This document shows, piece after piece, positions 47,801-57,907 of a stretch of 64,000 nt of DNA (position 1 is its first letter; each line of letters opens with the position of its first letter). Origin of the DNA: Novosphingobium flavum (GTDB lineage Bacteria; Pseudomonadota; Alphaproteobacteria; Sphingomonadales; Sphingomonadaceae); contig NZ_JACLAW010000014.1 of the NCBI RefSeq assembly GCF_014230315.1, positions 44,922 through 108,921 on the forward strand, in the 5' to 3' direction. The notes under the pieces are model-generated. The model was not told the origin of the DNA. It saw nothing but the letters and a program-made list of their open reading frames with translations, and searched no databases. The translations under genes were made by a program, and so were the position numbers.

Positions 47801-48430
47801 TCAGGGTTTCCAGTCGAGGAAGCGGGCGAGCAGGGCGAGGCCGTAGGCCTGGCTCTTTTCCGGGTGGAATTGCACGCCGACGATATTGTCGCGCATCACG
47901 GCGGCGACGACGCCGCCGCCATGGTCGGTCATCGCCGCGACGGCCGCGCCTTCATCGGGCACGAAGTGATAGGAATGCAGGAAATAGGCCTCGCCCGGCT
48001 CGATCAGCCCGTGGGATGCGCCGTGGGGCGGCAGGTCGACGTCGTTCCAGCCCATGTGGGGGATCTTGATCGAGGGATCGGGCCGTTCGATCAGCCGCAC
48101 TTCGCCCGCGATCCAGTCCAGCCCTTCGGTAATCCCGTGCTCGACCCCGCGGCTGGCGAGGAGTTGCATGCCCACGCAAATGCCGAGGAACGGCGCGCCT
48201 TCGACCAGCACCCTATCCTCGATCGCGTCGATCAGTCCGGTCACGCCGCGCAGCCCCTCGGCGCAGGCCCTGAACGAGCCGACGCCGGGCAGGACGATGC
48301 GGTCGGCCGTGCGGATCACGTCCGGATCGGCGGTGATGACCAGCCCCTCGGCCCCGGCGGCCTTCAGCGCATTGGCGACCGAGTGCAGGTTGCCCGCGCC
48401 ATAGTCGATGAGTGCAAGCTTTGCGGCCAT
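47801..48430 (-). CDS. hisH: Imidazole glycerol phosphate synthase, glutamine amidotransferase subunit
   Basis: The 209-aa class I amidotransferase has the nucleophile cysteine in LGICVGMQLL and the His-Glu pair in VGVQFHPEKSQ. It feeds ammonia to HisF. The ATG at 48430 is followed by ALIDYGAGNLHS, the canonical N-terminus; the longer frame upstream is antisense-like and rejected. Confidence 0.96.
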   Translation of the reverse strand: MAAKLALIDYGAGNLHSVANALKAAGAEGLVITADPDVIRTADRIVLPGVGSFRACAEGLRGVTGLIDAIEDRVLVEGAPFLGICVGMQLLASRGVEHGITEGLDWIAGEVRLIERPDPSIKIPHMGWNDVDLPPHGASHGLIEPGEAYFLHSYHFVPDEGAAVAAMTDHGGGVVAAVMRDNIVGVQFHPEKSQAYGLALLARFLDWKP

Positions 48431-48434
48431 GGTC

Positions 48435-49043
48435 TCAGCCGTTGAGGCTCCCTTCTCCGAGCAGGCCCTTGGTGGAGGGCACGGCCCCGCCCTTGCGCGG
48501 GTCCAGCTCGACCGCGGTGCGCATCGCGCGGGCGAAGCCCTTGTAGATGCCTTCGCAGATGTGGTGGTTGTTGCTGCCGTAGAGCAGTTCGATGTGCAAG
48601 GTGATCCCGATCGCCTGCGAGATCGACTGGAACCAGTGCTCGAACAGCTCGGTATCCATCTCGCCCAGCTTTTCCTGGGTGAAAGCGGCCTTCCACACCA
48701 GCCACGGGCGGCCCGAAATGTCGAGCGCGACGCGGGCGAGGGCCTCGTCCATCGGCGAATAGACCGAGCCGTAGCGGCCGATTCCGCCCCGGTCGCCCAG
48801 CGCCTGCGAGATGCACTGGCCGATGGCGATCGCCGAATCCTCGGTCGTGTGGTGCTGGTCGACATGGAGATCGCCGACGATCCGGCAGCGGATGTCGATC
48901 AGCGAGTGGCGCGAGAACTGCTCGATCATGTGATCGAGGAAGCCGATTCCCGTGGAAATATCGAATTTCCCGGTGCCATCGAGGTTCACCTCGACGTCGA
49001 TGTCGGTTTCGTGGGTCTTTCGGGTGATGCGGGCGGTACGCAT
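48435..49043 (-). CDS. hisB: Imidazoleglycerol-phosphate dehydratase
   Basis: The 202-aa enzyme has the manganese-binding histidine motifs [31 protein letters not shown] and the late [14 protein letters not shown]. It is monofunctional, without the phosphatase domain of E. coli HisB. It is the first gene of the leftward his operon; its promoter must lie in the 128-base gap shared with sspB. Confidence 0.96.
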   Translation of the reverse strand: MRTARITRKTHETDIDVEVNLDGTGKFDISTGIGFLDHMIEQFSRHSLIDIRCRIVGDLHVDQHHTTEDSAIAIGQCISQALGDRGGIGRYGSVYSPMDEALARVALDISGRPWLVWKAAFTQEKLGEMDTELFEHWFQSISQAIGITLHIELLYGSNNHHICEGIYKGFARAMRTAVELDPRKGGAVPSTKGLLGEGSLNG

Positions 49044-49171
49044 GAGCAGTCCTTGGGGCCGGTTCGCGGCGTCAGAATCCTTGTCTGCGCGCCTATAGAC
49101 CCACAGGCAAACGGTGCAAGGCACGCTTTGAACGCTTGACCATGCGCCTTGCCGTCGCCACTTGAGGGGGG

Positions 49172-49681
49172 ATGACCGAAACGCCCGACAGCCTGATCCC
49201 CTACGATGAAATCGTCCAGGAAGCCCTGCGCGCCGTGGTCGGCCGGGTTCTGGGCCAGGTCGAATCGTCGGGTGGCACCCTGCCGGGCAACCATCACTTC
49301 TACATCACCTTCAAGACCGGCGCGCCCGGGGTGGACATTCCCCAGCACCTGCGTGAGCGGTTTCCCGACGAGATGACCATCGTCCTCCAGAACAAGTTCT
49401 GGGACCTGACCGCGGCGGAGGATCACTTCTCGGTCGGCCTCTCGTTCAACCAGATGCCGGCCAAACTGGTGATTCCCTTCGCGGCGATCACCGCATTCGT
49501 CGATCCGGCGGTCGATTTCGGACTGCAGTTCCAGGCGACCGTGGCCGATCTCGCCCCCGAGCCGCACGAGGCGGGCGAGAATGACGGGTCCGAGCCGGAT
49601 GCGGAACAGGGCGAGGCCCCCCGCGTTTCCAGCGAAGACGGCTCCAACGTGGTCACGGTGGATTTCGGCCGCAAGAAATAG
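49172..49681 (+). CDS. sspB: SspB-type ClpXP protease adaptor
   Basis: The 169-aa protein has [32 protein letters not shown] and [29 protein letters not shown], the ssrA-tag-binding fold. An acidic linker leads to a C-terminal [10 protein letters not shown] that resembles the ClpX-docking tail. It delivers tagged proteins to ClpXP. GAGGGGG precedes the ATG. Confidence 0.92.
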   Translation: MTETPDSLIPYDEIVQEALRAVVGRVLGQVESSGGTLPGNHHFYITFKTGAPGVDIPQHLRERFPDEMTIVLQNKFWDLTAAEDHFSVGLSFNQMPAKLVIPFAAITAFVDPAVDFGLQFQATVADLAPEPHEAGENDGSEPDAEQGEAPRVSSEDGSNVVTVDFGRKK

Positions 49682-49694
49682 GGAGTTCGGCTGG

Positions 49695-50102
49695 ATGGCA
49701 AGGTTCCGCAAGGCCCGCGAGACGGCGGTGAAGGCGGAAGAAAGCCTGCCCGCGAGCCCCAGCCCCAACCCGATGACCAACCTCGTGCTTGCCGACATCG
49801 CCTTGCGCGGCGGCGGCCGGCTCCTGCGACATGCGATCGAGCGCGGGCTGCTCGGGCGGGCCTACAGTCCGAAGAAGGCCGAGAGCCTGATCAAGGGGCG
49901 CACCATGGGGCAGACCCTGATCGGCACGGCCCTCGCGCGGATCGCCACCCGATCGCTGCCCGGCGCCCTGCTGGTGGGCGGGGGGATGCTGGCCAAGACG
50001 CTGTACGAGCGCCGCCATGCCAGGGCCCAGGCGGCGAGCGGGGGCAAGGCGGTCGACCGGCAGGCGGTTCGCGGCAAGCGGGCTGGGGGCGGCGGCGATT
50101 GA
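49695..50102 (+). CDS. Small hypothetical protein, basic
   Basis: The 135-aa product is rich in Ala and Arg, with LADIALRGGGRLLRHAIERGLLGR and SLPGALLVGGGMLAKTLYERR segments that could be amphipathic or membrane-associated helices. No family was assigned. It lies 13 bases after sspB and is likely co-transcribed with it. Confidence 0.7.
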   Translation: MARFRKARETAVKAEESLPASPSPNPMTNLVLADIALRGGGRLLRHAIERGLLGRAYSPKKAESLIKGRTMGQTLIGTALARIATRSLPGALLVGGGMLAKTLYERRHARAQAASGGKAVDRQAVRGKRAGGGGD

Positions 50103-50156
50103 TCGGTTTCGCACGCGAGACTTGATTCGCATCCCCGCCATGCGCCAAAGGCGGGC

Positions 50157-50795
50157 ATGGCTACCGACACGCTTCATCGCCGCGGCCTGATGCTGATCCT
50201 GTCCTCCCCCTCGGGCGCGGGCAAGACCACCATCGCCCGCAAGCTGCTCGAACAGGATCGCGAGATCAACTCGTCGGTCTCGGTCACCACCCGGCCGATG
50301 CGGCCCGGCGAGGTCGAGGGGCGCGACTATCACTTCGCCAGCCCCGCCGAATTCGAGCAGATGGTGGAGGACAACGCCTTCTTCGAATGGGCGACCGTGT
50401 TCGGCCATTGCTACGGCACGCCCAAGGCGCAGATCCGCGCCGGGCTGAAGGAAGGGCGCGACTTCCTGTTCGACATCGACTGGCAGGGCACCCAGCAGCT
50501 CTACCAGAAGGCCGAGGTCGACGTTGTCCGCGTGTTCATCCTGCCGCCGAGCCTCGACGAGCTCGAGCGGCGCCTGATCAGCCGCCAGACCGACAGCAGC
50601 GAAGTGATCGCGGCGCGCATGGCGCGGGCCCAGGCCGAGATCAGCCACTGGGACGGCTATGACTACGTGGTGGTCAACGACGACGTCGAGACCTGTTTCG
50701 CCAAGGTGAGCGCGATTCTCCATGCCGAACGGATGCGCCGCACCCGCCAGACCGGCCTGATCGACTTCGTCCGCGAGCTGACGAAGAGTCGTTAG
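50157..50795 (+). CDS. gmk: Guanylate kinase
   Basis: Gmk phosphorylates GMP to GDP. The 212-aa protein has the P-loop SSPSGAGKTTIARKLL, the GMP-binding SVTTRPMRPGEVEGRDYHF and FLFDIDWQGTQQL. Length is standard. It is followed by a hairpin-rich REP-like element. Confidence 0.97.
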   Translation: MATDTLHRRGLMLILSSPSGAGKTTIARKLLEQDREINSSVSVTTRPMRPGEVEGRDYHFASPAEFEQMVEDNAFFEWATVFGHCYGTPKAQIRAGLKEGRDFLFDIDWQGTQQLYQKAEVDVVRVFILPPSLDELERRLISRQTDSSEVIAARMARAQAEISHWDGYDYVVVNDDVETCFAKVSAILHAERMRRTRQTGLIDFVRELTKSR

Positions 50796-50803
50796 GAGGG
50801 TGC

Positions 50804-50868
50804 GCCTTCCACGTCCGTGGAAGGCTTGCGGGCTGGTGCCGCAAGGAAAGCCCGGAAGGGCTTTCCGC
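50804..50868. repeat. REP-like hairpin cluster after gmk
   Basis: A ten-pair palindrome (GCCTTCCACG/CGTGGAAGGC, 50804-50825), an interlocking CTTGCGG/CCGCAAG pair and a nine-pair GGAAAGCCC/GGGCTTTCC stem (50845-50866) follow each other. The GGTGCCGCA...AAGCCCGGA...TTCCG part matches the unit at about 38772-38808. The first stem may also terminate gmk. Confidence 0.75.
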
Positions 50869-50970
50869 ACTACATTAACACTCCGGCTTGCCCCGCCGGG
50901 CCAGCCGGGATAGGCGCGCGGCCCTGAACGACACAGAATCCCCCGACACAGAAAATCCAAGGAACAGCCG

Positions 50971-51810
<840 letters not shown>

Positions 51811-51910
51811 TCGGCATGGACCTGACCGGGCCCGATCCGGACCCGGTCAGGAACATCGGCCTTGCTCCGGCGTAGAATCGCCACTGGTTTGTCCAGTGGG
51901 AGCAAGTGCG

Positions 51911-52114
51911 ATGGAACGTCACGGCGAAGAAGTTCACCTCGACACGACCGAGGCGCGTGGGGGCGATACGCCGCACGTGGTCCGCTACATGTTGATATTC
52001 GGGCTGGTCCTCGCGATCCTGGCCCTTTCGGCAATCTGGATCACCGGGGCCGCTACCAGCCCGCAGGGCGAGCGCACCGGGCACGTCACCAACCAGGCCA
52101 CGCCCGAGAGCTGA
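51911..52114 (+). CDS. Small single-helix membrane protein
   Basis: The 67-aa product has a charged N-terminus with RGGDTPHVVRYML and one membrane helix (IFGLVLAILALSAIWI), with a short polar tail. Small proteins of this form are frequent in sphingomonads and unassigned. It ends two bases before the DUF3008 gene. Confidence 0.65.
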   Translation: MERHGEEVHLDTTEARGGDTPHVVRYMLIFGLVLAILALSAIWITGAATSPQGERTGHVTNQATPES

Positions 52115-52116
52115 CG

Positions 52117-52305
52117 ATGCCGGCGCGATCAAAGGCCCAGCAGCAGGCCGCCGGCGCGGCCCTTTCCGCCAAGCGGGGCGAGACGCCGAAGTCGCGCCTC
52201 AAGGGCGCTTCGCGCGACATGGCCGCATCCATGACCGAGAAGCAGCTCGAGGAACTGGCCGCGACCAGCCGGAAGGGCCTGCCCGCGCACAAATCGAAGG
52301 ACTGA
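52117..52305 (+). CDS. DUF3008 family protein
   Basis: The 62-aa protein matches the family: KAQQQAAGAALSAKRGE, then MAASMTEKQLEELAATSRKGLP. It is very basic and predicted to be cytoplasmic. Function is unknown. It is closely spaced with the preceding membrane-protein gene. Confidence 0.82.
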   Translation: MPARSKAQQQAAGAALSAKRGETPKSRLKGASRDMAASMTEKQLEELAATSRKGLPAHKSKD

Positions 52306-52332
52306 GCGGGCCCGGCGCTGCATAGTGGCGCC

Positions 52333-52749
52333 ATGACCGATTCGCTCGACCGCTTCGTCGGCGCCCAGGCCGAAACCTACGCGGCGGCCCTCGCCGAACT
52401 GAAGGCCGGCGTGAAGCGCAGTCACTGGATGTGGTTCGTCTTCCCACAATTGCGCGGGCTGGGGCGAAGCCATACGGCCTGGCACTACGGGCTGGTCGAT
52501 GCCGAGGAGGCGCGGGCCTATCTCGCCCATCCCGTGCTGGGGGCGCGGCTGGCGGTTTCCACCGAGGCGATGCTGGACTGGGCCGGGCAGCGGTCGGCCG
52601 AGACCATTCTCGGGCCGGTCGACGCGCTCAAGCTTCGCAGCTGCCTGACGCTGTTCGAGGCGGCGGGCGGCGAAGCGCATTTCGCCGAGGCGCTCGAAGC
52701 CTTTTACGGCGGGGAGCGCGATCCGGCGACCCTGGCCTTGCTGGGCTAG
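52333..52749 (+). CDS. DUF1810 family protein
   Basis: The 138-aa protein has RFVGAQAETYAAALAELKAG, KRSHWMWFVFPQLRGLG and KLRSCLTLFEAA, the DUF1810 signature. Function is unproven. Its stop overlaps the convergent dipeptidase stop by four bases. Confidence 0.85.
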   Translation: MTDSLDRFVGAQAETYAAALAELKAGVKRSHWMWFVFPQLRGLGRSHTAWHYGLVDAEEARAYLAHPVLGARLAVSTEAMLDWAGQRSAETILGPVDALKLRSCLTLFEAAGGEAHFAEALEAFYGGERDPATLALLG

Positions 52750-54017
52750 AAGACGGTCGGGCTTTCCAGTGCCGGATCGGCGGCATGAGCGGCGGCATAG
52801 GCGTCTGCCGCTTTCAGTATGCGCAGCATGTTGCGGCTGGCGATCTTCTCGAGGTCGGCCTGCGCATAGCCGCGCCGGGCGAGTTCGGCGAACAGGGCCG
52901 GATAGGCCGATACGTCGGCGAAGCCCTCGGTCATCGTGTCCATCCCGTCGAAGTCGCCGCCGACCCCGACATGGTCGATCCCGGCAACCTTGACGATGTG
53001 ATCGACGTGGTCGGCAAGGTCAGACAGGGTGGCGGGCGGGACCGGATGGGCTTTCTCCCATTCCGCCAGCGCGGCCTTGGCCTGGTCCGGCGCCTCGCTG
53101 AAGCGGGCGTCGAGCCGGGCCTTTTCTGCGGCGCGATCGAGCGCCCAGTCGCGCGCCTTCTGGCTGACATAGGCGGGCAGCGAGACGACCATCACGATCC
53201 CGCCATTGGCCTTGATCCGCGCCAGCACCTCGTCGGGCACGTTGCGGGCATGGTCGGCCACGGCGCGCGCGCCGGAATGGCTGAAAATCACCGGGGCGCG
53301 GGCGACGTCGAGCGCGTCGAGCATGGTCCTGGTGCTGGTGTGGCTGAGATCGACCAACATGCCGATGCGCTGCATCTCGCGCACCACGTCCTTGCCGAAA
53401 GGCGAGAGGCCGTTGTTCTTCGGGGCATCGGTGGCGCTGTCCGCCCAGGAGGTCGAGCGGAAGTGCGAGAGGGTCATGTAGCGCACGCCGAGCGCGCGGA
53501 ACTGGCGCAGGACGCCGGGCGAATTGCCGATCGCATAGCCGCCCTCCATGCCCAGCAGCGAGGCGATCTTGCCTGCCTTCAGCGCCTTTTCGACGTCGGC
53601 GGCGTTATCGGCGAACTGCAGGTCGGCCGGATAGCGGGCGATCAGGCGGCGGGTGACGTCGATCTGCTCCATCACCGCTTGGACCGCCTGCTGGTCGGTG
53701 AGGCCCGCCGAGACATAGACCGACCAGAACTGCGCCCCGACCTTGCCCCTGCGCAGCCGGGCAAGGTCGGTGTGCATGGCGATATAGCCCTTCGCCGGAT
53801 CAGCCGTGCCGCTGGTGTCGGCAAAGTCGAACTTCGCCAGAACGTCGTGCCAGCGTTCGCGCAGCTGCTCGGGCACGTCGTTGTGCCCGTCCCACACCGG
53901 GGCGGCCTTGAGCGCGGCGGCGGCGATTTCCTCCGGGCTTCTCGGCGGGGCCGCAAGGGCCGGGGAAGCGAGGATCGCGGTGGCGAGGGCAGGGGCGAGC
54001 AGCGAACGAAGGCGCAT
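52746..54017 (-). CDS. Membrane dipeptidase, peptidase family M19
   Basis: The 423-aa exported enzyme has a signal peptide (LATAILASPALA). The zinc site is visible as the H-x-D of DGHNDVPEQL, the glutamate in LLGMEGGYAIG and histidines in VDLSHTS and IFSHSGARAV, and GGDFDGMD closes the active site. Renal-dipeptidase-type enzymes split dipeptides including D-amino acid forms. The ATG at 54017 is the natural signal start. Confidence 0.92.
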   Translation of the reverse strand: MRLRSLLAPALATAILASPALAAPPRSPEEIAAAALKAAPVWDGHNDVPEQLRERWHDVLAKFDFADTSGTADPAKGYIAMHTDLARLRRGKVGAQFWSVYVSAGLTDQQAVQAVMEQIDVTRRLIARYPADLQFADNAADVEKALKAGKIASLLGMEGGYAIGNSPGVLRQFRALGVRYMTLSHFRSTSWADSATDAPKNNGLSPFGKDVVREMQRIGMLVDLSHTSTRTMLDALDVARAPVIFSHSGARAVADHARNVPDEVLARIKANGGIVMVVSLPAYVSQKARDWALDRAAEKARLDARFSEAPDQAKAALAEWEKAHPVPPATLSDLADHVDHIVKVAGIDHVGVGGDFDGMDTMTEGFADVSAYPALFAELARRGYAQADLEKIASRNMLRILKAADAYAAAHAADPALESPTVF

Positions 54018-54105
54018 CGAGGTCCTTTCCGGCGGATGACCCACCCTTGCCGTTTCGCGCGCCGCGCTCAATACGCTTTTCTTGGCAAGCAAGAGGATGG
54101 GCGGG

Positions 54106-54516
54106 ATGACGGGGCGAATGATCGTGCGCGGCTTGCTGGGCCTGCTCTATCTTGCCGCCGGGGTGCTGCACCTGATCCTGCCGCGCCCGTTCATCGCGAT
54201 TACGCCGGGCTGGGTTCCCGATCCCGCGCTGGTCATCGCCCTCACCGGGCTGGCCGAGATTGCCGGGAGCCTCGCCCTGCTGCAGCCGTGGTCGGGCCCG
54301 CTGCGCCGTGCGGCCGGGTGGGGACTGGCGGCCTATGCGCTGTGCGTCTGGCCAGCCAATATGCACCATATGGCGCTGGATCTGGCGCGCAGCGATCACG
54401 GGCTGGGGCTGGCCTATCACCTGCCGCGCATGGCCGCCCAGCCGGTGCTGATCTGGGCGGCGTTGTGGACCAGCGGCGCGATCGGCTGGCCCTTTGCCCG
54501 AAAGGGCAGGTGCTAG
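54106..54516 (+). CDS. DoxX-like membrane protein
   Basis: The 136-aa protein has four membrane helices with the DoxX-like pattern LLGLLYLAAGVLHLILP, ALTGLAEIAGSLALL and VWPANMHHMALD. Related proteins have been tied to membrane redox processes but this subgroup is uncharacterised. An upstream ATG at 54097 has no spacing for its ribosome site. Confidence 0.75.
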   Translation: MTGRMIVRGLLGLLYLAAGVLHLILPRPFIAITPGWVPDPALVIALTGLAEIAGSLALLQPWSGPLRRAAGWGLAAYALCVWPANMHHMALDLARSDHGLGLAYHLPRMAAQPVLIWAALWTSGAIGWPFARKGRC

Positions 54517-54520
54517 GGGC

Positions 54521-55315
54521 TTAGCCAAGCATGGCGAGCGCGGCGGCGCGCTCGGACGGGTAGCGGCGCGCGGCGATGTCGAGCAGGGTTCGCGCGGCGC
54601 CGGGATCGGAGCCTGCGGCGATGTCGCGGACATAGGCGGTGCGCTGGGCATAGATCGCCTCGATCAGCGCACGGTCGTAGCCCGGGTCGGCGCGGGGGCA
54701 GGCCTTGTCGGCCGCGGCGATTCCGCGCAGCAGAACCTTTGCCGCCGCGCCGTGCTGCACCGCGCAGGACCAGCAGGCATCGCGCACGGCATCGGCGCGG
54801 GAGTCGAGGTCGAGCCCGCTGCCGGCCCGCACGGCGGTCACGACCGGGCGATAGTGGGTCCGCTCGATGAAGGCGTGCTGGGCCTGGGCAAAGGCGGGTG
54901 CCTCGCGCGCGGCGATCGCCTGCCAGGCGGCGGTGAAGGCGGCGCTGCCCGGGGCCTTGCCGCGGAATTCGGGGCCCCAGGCCGCGCCCTCGGCGGCGAC
55001 GAAGCTCGCGGCCGTGCCGGTCCTGGTCGCCATCTGGTAAAGGCCGTAGGACACTCCGCCCGGATCGCGCAGCCCGCTCGACACCGTGCCCGGCCCGCGC
55101 CCGCCGCTCTCATAGCGTTCGGACAGGGAGCCGAGGCGGTGCGGGGATATGGGCGCGGGCGAAGGCGTGGCCGCCGGGGTGTCGGCCCAAGGCTCCGCTT
55201 CGCCGGCGGCCTGTGCCAGCACCTCGGCGAGGCCGTCCAGCCCGGACGGCGTGCCATCGGGCGCGCCGGTCACGGCCTTTTCGGCGTCGCGCAGCGGGAC
55301 GAAGTCGAAATCCAT
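54521..55315 (-). CDS. Lysozyme-like protein related to VgrG3-type C-terminal domains
   Basis: The 264-aa protein has a 60-residue Pro/Ala-rich start and a compact domain with SLSERYESGGRGPGTVSSG, DPGGVSYGLYQMATRTGT and AFAQAQHAFIERTHYRPVV. The same pattern appears at the end of some VgrG spike proteins and phage tail lysozymes that cleave peptidoglycan. No signal peptide or other phage/T6SS gene is present nearby. The ATG at 55315 has GGAG nine bases upstream. Confidence 0.6.
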   Translation of the reverse strand: MDFDFVPLRDAEKAVTGAPDGTPSGLDGLAEVLAQAAGEAEPWADTPAATPSPAPISPHRLGSLSERYESGGRGPGTVSSGLRDPGGVSYGLYQMATRTGTAASFVAAEGAAWGPEFRGKAPGSAAFTAAWQAIAAREAPAFAQAQHAFIERTHYRPVVTAVRAGSGLDLDSRADAVRDACWSCAVQHGAAAKVLLRGIAAADKACPRADPGYDRALIEAIYAQRTAYVRDIAAGSDPGAARTLLDIAARRYPSERAAALAMLG

Positions 55316-55422
55316 CGCATATTTCTCCAAATCAGTGAAATCATATCTAAAGATATAACCAATTTGGTGAGTAGGAAACTGGCCCCCTTGCCATGCCGCC
55401 AGCGGGGTGCTTGGCGGGGAGC
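55316..55422. promoter_or_regulatory. AT-rich divergent region with palindrome
   Basis: ATATCTAAAGATAT at 55343-55356 is a perfect palindrome. CCAAAT (55327-55332) and ATTTGG (55362-55367) form outer inverted arms. The region lies between the lysozyme-like gene and the divergent TSUP permease and is markedly lower in GC than both. Confidence 0.4.
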
Positions 55423-56178
55423 ATGAGCCTGCTTGCCGATCCCCTGACCCTTGTCCTTGCCTGCCTCGCGGTGATCATCGTCGGCGCGGCCAAGGGCGGG
55501 CTGAGCGGGGTCGGCGCGCTCGGCACCCCGATCCTCGCGCTCGCCCTGCCGCCGGCCGAGGCTGCGGCCGTGCTGCTGCCGGTGCTGCTGGTGCAGGACG
55601 CGGTTTCGGTCTGGGCCTTCCGCAAGGAGTGGGATCGCTGGATCGTGGGCTGGATGCTGCCGGGCTGCGCGATCGGCATCGCGCTCGCCACCGGATATGC
55701 CGCACTGGTCGACGAGCGCCGGCTGCTGCTCCTGCTCGGGCTGATCACCTTCGGCTTCGGCGCCTTCCGGCTGTGGGTCGAGCGCGGCGGGCGGGCCGCG
55801 GCGCCCTCCACCTCGCCGGGCTGGGTCGGCCTGCTGTTCGGCGTCGCCACCGGGGTGACGAGCCAGGTTGCCCATGCCGGCGGACCGCCGTTCCAGATGT
55901 GGGTGACCCCGCGCCGCCTGCCGCACGAACGCTACATCGGGACCAGTGCGGTTCTCTTCGCGGCGATGAACTGGCTCAAGGTGCCGGGCTATGTCATGCT
56001 CGGTACGCTCAACCGCCAGACCCTTGCCGCAGCGGCGCTGCTGCTGCCGCTTGCAGTGGTTAGCACACTTTTTACGCTGCGGTTGATCCGGCGAATGCGG
56101 TCAGGGCGGTTCTACATCGTCATATACGTGCTGATGGTCCTTCTCGGCGCCAAACTGGTGTGGGATGGCATTGCCTGA
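55423..56178 (+). CDS. TSUP (TauE/SafE) family permease
   Basis: The 251-aa protein has about eight membrane helices and the family repeats GAAKGGLSGVGALGTPILALALPPAEA and VATGVTSQVAHAGGPPFQMW. Family members export sulfite, sulfoacetate or other organosulfur anions; the substrate here is not known. The next gene, the histidine kinase, starts 78 bases later. Confidence 0.87.
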   Translation: MSLLADPLTLVLACLAVIIVGAAKGGLSGVGALGTPILALALPPAEAAAVLLPVLLVQDAVSVWAFRKEWDRWIVGWMLPGCAIGIALATGYAALVDERRLLLLLGLITFGFGAFRLWVERGGRAAAPSTSPGWVGLLFGVATGVTSQVAHAGGPPFQMWVTPRRLPHERYIGTSAVLFAAMNWLKVPGYVMLGTLNRQTLAAAALLLPLAVVSTLFTLRLIRRMRSGRFYIVIYVLMVLLGAKLVWDGIA

Positions 56179-56256
56179 TGCGCGGAAATGCGCACTGGCC
56201 TTGACCCTCGGCTGGGGCGCGGCACAGTGTCGCGCAGGAGGGGTCTGCCGTCGGCG

Positions 56257-57903
56257 ATGAGTGTCAAGTCGATCTTTGAATACAGGTCCGCACGGGTCAT
56301 CGCCGTCTATCGTGCTGCGCTGTCGCTGGTTTTCCTGCTGGCCCTGATGCTGGACCCGTCACGCGACGGGCTGCACGAAACGGCCAGCCGGCTGCTGCTG
56401 TTCGGCTATTTCACCGTCAGCCTCGCCCTGATCCTGCTCGCCTGGAAGAGCTGGTGGTTCGACCACATGCTGGCGCCCTTTATTTTGGTGCTCGATTCGC
56501 TGGTCTTCATCAGCGGGGTCTTCTTCACCGAGCAGTCGACGGCCGATTTCACCAGCCCGTTCCTGTCGGTCCTGTCGCTGGTCGCGCTCTCGGCGATCAT
56601 GCGGTGGGACTGGCGGGTGGCGGCCTGGACCGGGTTCGGCCTCACCGCGCTGTTCGTGGCCACCGGCATGGCGATGATGAGCAGCGGGTTGGAGATCGAC
56701 ACGTACCGCTTCGTCAGGCGGATCAGCTACATGGTGGCCCTGCTGGCCGTGCTGCTGTGGTTCGGGGTGCAGCGCCGCGCACCGCATGTACCGGCCATAG
56801 CGCCCCCGGTCGAAGGCGATGACGAGGAGGAGCTGATGGCGCGGGCGATGGACTATGCCCGCGAACTGACCGGCGCGAGCAAGGTGCTACTGGCGTGGAG
56901 CCCTGCCGAGGAACCATGGGTCGAGATCCGCCGCGACGGGCCGGACGGGCTCCATGCCCAGCGGGCCGGGCCGAAGGTGCTGGACGACTGGGAGCCGGCC
57001 TATGCCGCGGTCGAGCTGTTCGACATGCGCCGCCGCCGCAGCCTGCTGCTCGACGACGAGGACCGCGTGCAGCCGACCGTGCCGCACATTCCCGCAGCCC
57101 TGACGCCGATCGGCGGGATCACGGAAGGGTTGCAACTACCGTTCCACAACGCCAGCGGCGACGGACTTTTGCTGCTGGGCGGAATTAGCGGCCCGGGTGC
57201 GGACTTTCTCCATCTTGGCAAGGCGATCGCGCGCGAGATCGGCTCTGCCTTCGACCGCGCCGTGCTGGGCGAGCTGGAGCGCGCGGCGCTGGTCGGCCGC
57301 ACCCGCAGCGCGATTGCGCGCGACCTGCATGACAGCGTGGCCCAGTCGCTCGCCGGGGCCTGTTTCCGGCTGGAGGGGCTGCGCCGCAACCTTGGTGGCA
57401 GGCTGGTGCCCGAGGCGGACAGCGAGATCGTGGCGATCCGCGACGCGCTGCGCCGCGAGCAGGGCCATATCCGCGGCCTGATCGATTCGTTGCGCGCGCC
57501 GGCCCAGCCGCCGCGGAGCCGCGACCTGCGCGGCGACATGGACGGCGCCCTTGCCGATGCCGGGGCGCACTGGGGGGTGGCGGTCGCGCTCGACGCGCCG
57601 GGGCCGGTCGAGGTGACCGGCTGGCTCAGCCACGAGGTGCAGCAACTGGTGCGCGAGGCGGTGGCCAATGCCGCCCGCCATGGCCACGCCGAACGGGTGA
57701 CCGTGCGGCTGGGGCTTGCGCACGGCCGGCTGGCCCTGCAAATCGAGGATAACGGGATTGGTTTCGATGCGGCCAGCCAGGACGGCAGGCCGTGGTCGAT
57801 CCGGGAGCGCGTCGCCGCCATCGGCGGGGAATTCGCCCTCGAAAGCACGCCGGGCAGCACCGTGCTGGCCATCGAACTGCCGGCCCACAACACGCGAGGA
57901 TGA
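56257..57903 (+). CDS. Membrane histidine kinase, HisKA_3 (NarL/DesK type)
   Basis: The 548-aa kinase has about five N-terminal membrane helices, then a GAF-like sensory region (VPHIPAALTPIGGITEG) and the dimerisation motif RDLHDSVAQSLAG with the phospho-acceptor H358. The HATPase_c motifs are VREAVANAARHG and IEDNGIGFD. It should phosphorylate the response regulator encoded four bases downstream. The signal sensed is unknown. Confidence 0.92.
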   Translation: MSVKSIFEYRSARVIAVYRAALSLVFLLALMLDPSRDGLHETASRLLLFGYFTVSLALILLAWKSWWFDHMLAPFILVLDSLVFISGVFFTEQSTADFTSPFLSVLSLVALSAIMRWDWRVAAWTGFGLTALFVATGMAMMSSGLEIDTYRFVRRISYMVALLAVLLWFGVQRRAPHVPAIAPPVEGDDEEELMARAMDYARELTGASKVLLAWSPAEEPWVEIRRDGPDGLHAQRAGPKVLDDWEPAYAAVELFDMRRRRSLLLDDEDRVQPTVPHIPAALTPIGGITEGLQLPFHNASGDGLLLLGGISGPGADFLHLGKAIAREIGSAFDRAVLGELERAALVGRTRSAIARDLHDSVAQSLAGACFRLEGLRRNLGGRLVPEADSEIVAIRDALRREQGHIRGLIDSLRAPAQPPRSRDLRGDMDGALADAGAHWGVAVALDAPGPVEVTGWLSHEVQQLVREAVANAARHGHAERVTVRLGLAHGRLALQIEDNGIGFDAASQDGRPWSIRERVAAIGGEFALESTPGSTVLAIELPAHNTRG

Positions 57904-57907
57904 TGCC

